Origin: Novosphingobium sp. EMRT-2
GTDB taxonomy: Bacteria; Pseudomonadota; Alphaproteobacteria; Sphingomonadales; Sphingomonadaceae
Direction of reading: 5' to 3'
Assembly (NCBI RefSeq): GCF_005145025.1
Contig: NZ_CP039695.1
Coordinates: forward strand, 1,297,501-1,361,500
DNA length: 64,000 bases
Shown here piece by piece: positions 60,969-64,000 of this stretch. The notes beneath the pieces are model-generated. The model was not told the origin of the DNA, made no database searches, and saw only the letters and a program-made list of their open reading frames with translations. The position numbers and the translations under genes were made by a program. Each line of letters starts with the position of its first letter. The stretch's first letter is position 1.

Positions 60969-61619
60969 ATGCAGACATACAAGACCTTGATCACCGTTCG
61001 CGGCCTGCGCCGCGCTGACCCGCTGCGCGCCCGCGAGCCGATTGGCGAAGGCGAAGTGATCGCGTTGCCCGATCATCTGGCCGGCAACCTTTGCGCCATC
61101 GGCGCTCTCGAAGGGACGGACGCGCCCGCTACAGTGGAGCTGGCTTTGATCGGTGTCGATTTCGCCCGCGATCCCGATCAAGCGCTTGTGGACGTGAGCA
61201 CGGTCGGGATCCGCCCGACCGATATAGAGGCACTGGCGCAGGCCTTGGAGGCCCTCGGTGCGCTGGTGCTGCTGCCGGGCGAAGGACTGGCGGGCCGTGA
61301 CATCATGAAATTCGTTCAAGCTCTCAAGGACTTCGGCGCGGCGGTTCTTCTGCCCGGCGAGACCGTGGGGCTGGACGATGTGCTGGCCAGTGACCTGATG
61401 GACGAGATCTCCGCGCGGATCGCGGCCGGTGCGGTCTCGGCCGCTGACCTGCCCGAAAGCGTGATCGGCCTTGCCGCGACCGTAATCAAGGTGCCCGAGG
61501 CTACCCTTGAGGCCGGTGGGCCGCCTGCCGGTTCCGAGCCACTTCCGCCCGTCGCCGACGCCCAGCCGCCTGTGGCTGCCACCGCACCCGCCAAGCCTGC
61601 CCGCAAGGGCAAGGCCTGA
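60969..61619 (+). CDS. Structural operon protein of unknown role (216 aa)
   Basis: From MQTYKTLITVRGLRRADPLR at 60969. IGEGEVIALPDHLAGNLCAI suggests a small head-tail or capsid accessory domain; the C-terminal 40 residues are Pro/Ala/Lys low complexity. It lies between capsid and DUF1320 genes. Confidence 0.6.
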   Translation: MQTYKTLITVRGLRRADPLRAREPIGEGEVIALPDHLAGNLCAIGALEGTDAPATVELALIGVDFARDPDQALVDVSTVGIRPTDIEALAQALEALGALVLLPGEGLAGRDIMKFVQALKDFGAAVLLPGETVGLDDVLASDLMDEISARIAAGAVSAADLPESVIGLAATVIKVPEATLEAGGPPAGSEPLPPVADAQPPVAATAPAKPARKGKA

Positions 61620-61646
61620 CGGCGGCCGACACCGAAGGGCGGTTGC

Positions 61647-62387
61647 ATGGCCGTTGAAGCCATCCTGAAACAGCCGGGCGAAGTGCTGCGGCATGCGGTG
61701 CGTCTGCCGATCGTGGTGGCGGCGATCGGCGCGGTCACCGTGATCGCGCGCGGGCTTGTGCCCGGCGCGCCGTTGCTGACGGCCGTGCCCGAGCTGGCGG
61801 ACGGCGTGATCACGCTGACGCTGTCAGCCGGCGGGGATGGCGAACGCTATCTGGTGACGGTGGCGGCGGTTGGCGCGGACGGCGCCTCGGCCGAAACCGA
61901 ACTGGATGTGGCGGTGATCGACGCCGCCTGGATCATGCCCGATGGCGGCGTGCCATACCTGACGATCGCCGAATTCGTCGGCCGCGTGGGTCTGCCCGAA
62001 GTGATCGCGCGCACCGATGGCATTGGCGACGGGCGCATCGACCGGGCGCTGTTGATCGGCGTACTGTCGGATGCGCAGGCGACGATCGATGCGCATCTTG
62101 CCGGCCGCTATGCCGTGCCCCTGTCCGATCCGCCGCTGATCGTGCAGAAGATGATGACCGATCTGGCCCGCGCCGCGCTTTATCCCGACGGCGCGCCGGA
62201 TGGCATCGCCGACCAGGCCAAGCAGACGCTGCGCATGCTGGAGCGCATCCAGGCGGGCCAGATGCCGATCCCGGCGGCGACGCCCCCGGCGCCGGCCGCC
62301 AATGCCGACAATCCCGTCCTGATCAGCCCCGGCCGCCGCGCCTACCCTGACGGGCTGGACGGATATGCGCGCGGGTGGCCGCTATGA
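61647..62387 (+). CDS. DUF1320 (Mu gp36-like) protein with N-terminal fusion
   Basis: A 246-aa protein. The C-terminal 140 residues (GGVPYLTIAEFVGRVGLPEV, DRALLIGVLSDAQATIDAHL, AGRYAVPLSDPPLIVQKMMT) are DUF1320, the Mu gp36 connector. The N-terminal 95 residues form a beta-rich domain (PELADGVITLTLSAGGDGER) that is not part of Mu gp36, so two connector functions appear fused. Confidence 0.8.
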   Translation: MAVEAILKQPGEVLRHAVRLPIVVAAIGAVTVIARGLVPGAPLLTAVPELADGVITLTLSAGGDGERYLVTVAAVGADGASAETELDVAVIDAAWIMPDGGVPYLTIAEFVGRVGLPEVIARTDGIGDGRIDRALLIGVLSDAQATIDAHLAGRYAVPLSDPPLIVQKMMTDLARAALYPDGAPDGIADQAKQTLRMLERIQAGQMPIPAATPPAPAANADNPVLISPGRRAYPDGLDGYARGWPL

Positions 62388-62893
62388 GCGGCGTGGAAAT
62401 CACGATCACGCTGGCCAGCGCGGAGATCGAAGCCGCGCTCGATCGCGCGATTGCCGGTGGTGCGGATATGCGCCAGCCGATGGGCGAGATCGCCAGCGAA
62501 TGGCTGGGCCTGGTGCACGATCGGTTCGACGAGGAACGCGATCCGCTGGGCGTGCCGTGGGCGAAGCGGCACGGCAACGCCGATCCGGACCGCAAGCTGC
62601 TGCACCTTACTGGTGATCTGCGCCTTGCGGCCCGCGAAGATGCCGGCCCCGATTATGCGCAGGTTGGCGTGCTGCCCAGCGGCGGCCCCGGTGTTTACGC
62701 GCGCATCCATAACGAGGGTGGCGAGATCAGGCCGAAGCACAAGAAGGCGCTGAAGTTCGGCGCCACGGTGGTCAGCCGCGTGGTGATGCCAAAACGCCAG
62801 TTCATCGGGTTCGGCCCCAAGGAAAACGAAGTAGCGGAGGACGTGCTGGGCGACTGGCTGCGCGGCCTGTTCGCGGGGAGCGCGCCCGCATGA
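62384..62893 (+). CDS. Phage virion morphogenesis protein (Mu gpG-like)
   Basis: A 169-aa protein from ATG at 62384 (MSGVEITITLASAEIEAALD), overlapping the DUF1320 stop. The family pattern is MGEIASEWLGLVHDRFDEER, GVPWAKRHGNADPDRKLLHL, TGDLRLAARE and VMPKRQFIGFGPKE. In Mu the gpG gene follows gpF near the portal; here it sits after DUF1320. Confidence 0.82.
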   Translation: MSGVEITITLASAEIEAALDRAIAGGADMRQPMGEIASEWLGLVHDRFDEERDPLGVPWAKRHGNADPDRKLLHLTGDLRLAAREDAGPDYAQVGVLPSGGPGVYARIHNEGGEIRPKHKKALKFGATVVSRVVMPKRQFIGFGPKENEVAEDVLGDWLRGLFAGSAPA

Positions 62894-63309
62894 TCGCGCA
62901 AGCCCCGATCGTCGCCCGCCTGCTCGCTGCCGGCTTCAACCATGCCGAGGGCGTGCTGGAATTCGCGGGACTGTCGGAGGCGCCGCGCGTCAGCCCGGCG
63001 CTGTTCGTGGTGCCCGAGCGCGAAAGCGCCGGAGCGAATACGCTGGGCGCGGGCGCCGTCGATCAGAAGATCACCGAGATTTTCAACGTCGTTGTCGTGG
63101 TGCGGACGGAGCGCCGGCCGGGTGCCGTGAACGAGGCGCTCGGCGAAGCGATCGGCGCCGTGGAAACGGCGCTGGCCGGGTGGATGCATCCCGACGCGTC
63201 GTCGCACTGTCAAATCGCGGGAGGGCGGTTGCTGTCAACCGACGGACAGCGGGTGGCGTGGGCGATGTCCTTTAGCGTTTCTCGGCATTTCAGGAAGGTA
63301 AGTCAATGA
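62890..63309 (+). CDS. Phage tail terminator-like protein (gp37-like)
   Basis: A 139-aa protein: MIAQAPIVARLLAAGFNHAE, FVVPERESAGANTLGAGAVD and KITEIFNVVVVVRTERRPGA. Size, position after gpG and the beta-strand-rich middle fit the tail terminator or completion family. ATGA overlaps on both sides. Confidence 0.65.
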   Translation: MIAQAPIVARLLAAGFNHAEGVLEFAGLSEAPRVSPALFVVPERESAGANTLGAGAVDQKITEIFNVVVVVRTERRPGAVNEALGEAIGAVETALAGWMHPDASSHCQIAGGRLLSTDGQRVAWAMSFSVSRHFRKVSQ

Positions 63310-63524
63310 CCGAACAGGTTGATCTCAACCCGCCGACCGCGCCCCGCAAGGTGGACGGTCAGGGGCGTGAACTGGACCAGTGGGGCCTTCCGCTGAACGG
63401 CCCTGCGCGCATCCGCGCGCTGGCGAAGCTGGACAAGCCCGATCCGAACGTGGCGCCCGAAGCGTGGGCCGCCACCGCCGCAACGGCGAAGGGCAAGGCC
63501 AAGACGGAGACCGAAAATGGTTGA
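63306..63524 (+). CDS. Small tail-operon protein (72 aa)
   Basis: MTEQVDLNPPTAPRKVDGQG, then ELDQWGLPLNGPARIRALAK and a charged Lys/Glu end. It overlaps both neighbours. Occupies the place of Mu gp38-like genes; function unknown. Confidence 0.55.
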   Translation: MTEQVDLNPPTAPRKVDGQGRELDQWGLPLNGPARIRALAKLDKPDPNVAPEAWAATAATAKGKAKTETENG

Positions 63525-64000
63525 TTGGGTGGCGGTCGTCCTCGCCAAGAAGGAAGTGACCTACGGCACCGATGCGGTGCCGGTGGCGGCGACCAATGGC
63601 GTGCTGACGCGCAACTATCAGGGCAAGCCGGTCGACCTCGACCAGCTGGAGCGCAATCTGGACAGCGGCCTCTATGGCGCGCAGGCCAGCGCGCCCAGCA
63701 ACGAACGGCGCACGTTCTCCTACGAGGTCGAAATCGCCGGTTCCGGCGCGGCCGGCACGGCGCCCGCCTGGATGGAACTGCTGGAAGGCTGCGGCATGGC
63801 TGCGGCCGTGCTTTCGCCCGGCGTGGACGCGCAGCAGAGCTTTGCCGCTCCCGGCGTGGGCGCCAGCCTTTCGCACTATGATTTCCTGTCTGACCAGCGG
63901 CGCAAGGCGCTGGGCAGCGTTGGCACCTACCAGCTCGATTTCACGGCCGGCGCCTATCCGTTCATCACCTTCAACTGGACCGGCCTGCTGCCCGCCGCCA
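63517..64000 (+). CDS. Tail tube-like major tail protein (partial, runs off right edge)
   Basis: From ATG at 63517: MVDWVAVVLAKKEVTYGTDA, ATNGVLTRNYQGKPVDLDQL, RRTFSYEVEIAGSGAAGTAP and LGSVGTYQLDFTAGAYPFIT. This pattern (a start with 'K-K-E-x-T-Y-G-T-D' and full-length beta strands) is that of tail tube proteins of long-tailed phages. At least 161 codons are present. A tube protein here without a preceding sheath gene suggests a non-contractile tail. Confidence 0.7.
   Translation, partial: MVDWVAVVLAKKEVTYGTDAVPVAATNGVLTRNYQGKPVDLDQLERNLDSGLYGAQASAPSNERRTFSYEVEIAGSGAAGTAPAWMELLEGCGMAAAVLSPGVDAQQSFAAPGVGASLSHYDFLSDQRRKALGSVGTYQLDFTAGAYPFITFNWTGLLPAA

Larger units (their letters stand above)
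44617..64000. mobile_element. Mu-like transposable prophage, left end truncated, right end outside the window
   Basis: Mu-type markers: MuA-like DDE transposase, MuB-like ATPase, Ner, S24 repressor, Gam, GemA (gp16), Mor-like activator, gp25-gp28-like genes, a DUF935 portal, Mu I-type protease and DUF1320. The early-plus-terminase block is on the minus strand and the head-tail block on the plus strand, diverging around 57.7-58.5 kb. The portal is cut by the IS remnant and no gpF-like gene is visible, so the prophage is probably defective. Confidence 0.9.

Noticed and set aside
59930..61694. Long minus-strand frames opposite capsid genes
   Set aside because: Shadows of the capsid and following gene, rich in Arg/His/Gly without domains.

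Overview
The window comes from a GC-rich alphaproteobacterium, most likely a sphingomonad (Novosphingobium/Sphingobium type). This is inferred from codon use, a CheA-CheR-CheB-CheD-CheY-CheW chemotaxis operon, an FzlA-like GST-fold protein and DUF3768/AlpA island genes; no rRNA or taxonomic marker is present to prove it.

Region 1 (1-9169) is core chromosome: a divergent second cheB cut by the left edge, a tightly overlapping chemotaxis operon (STAS protein, cheA, cheR, cheB, cheD, cheY, cheW, an 84-aa unknown), an fzlA-like gene, an NDUFA9-type oxidoreductase and tRNA-Leu(CAG).

Region 2 (9170-43613) is a tandem array of integrative islands at the tRNA-Leu 3' end. Island 1 starts with a tyrosine integrase and carries a complete type II-A-like retron (reverse transcriptase, Ec86-type effector, and an msr-msd locus with a near-perfect 27-bp stem), an HNH nuclease, a type I R subunit with a truncated M subunit, an IS21-like element holding a second IS21 element, a TraI remnant that lost its relaxase domain, an AbiE type IV toxin-antitoxin pair, a thermonuclease and an XRE regulator. 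It ends at an exact 18-bp copy of the tRNA end (32676-32693). Island 2 follows at once with its own integrase, a HipBA module whose three operator palindromes are spaced exactly 50 bp apart, and an Xre/MbcA/ParS-type antitoxin. Island 3 has an integrase broken by an IS3-family element, a truncated DUF6088 antitoxin gene, a DUF4238-like gene and a second AbiE pair. Degenerate att copies lie at 37659 and 43600.

Region 3 (43614-64000) begins like a fourth island, but an IS21 remnant has replaced its integrase region and is fused into the portal gene of a Mu-like transposable prophage. The prophage has two divergent blocks. The leftward block runs from ner through MuA/MuB-like transposition genes, Gam, GemA, a Mor-like activator and terminase to a 3'-truncated portal. 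The rightward block runs from the head protease through capsid and connector genes to a tail-tube-like gene cut by the right edge. Between them lie an S24 repressor, a small secreted protein and a nested Rz/Rz1 spanin pair. Loss of the portal 3' end, and apparently of the neighbouring gpF-type gene, suggests a defective prophage.

The islands form a layered defence and toxin-antitoxin zone: retron, HNH nuclease, broken type I restriction, two AbiE modules, HipBA, orphan antitoxins and the DUF4238-like gene. Three copies of one IS21-type istB end region seem to have driven much of the decay.
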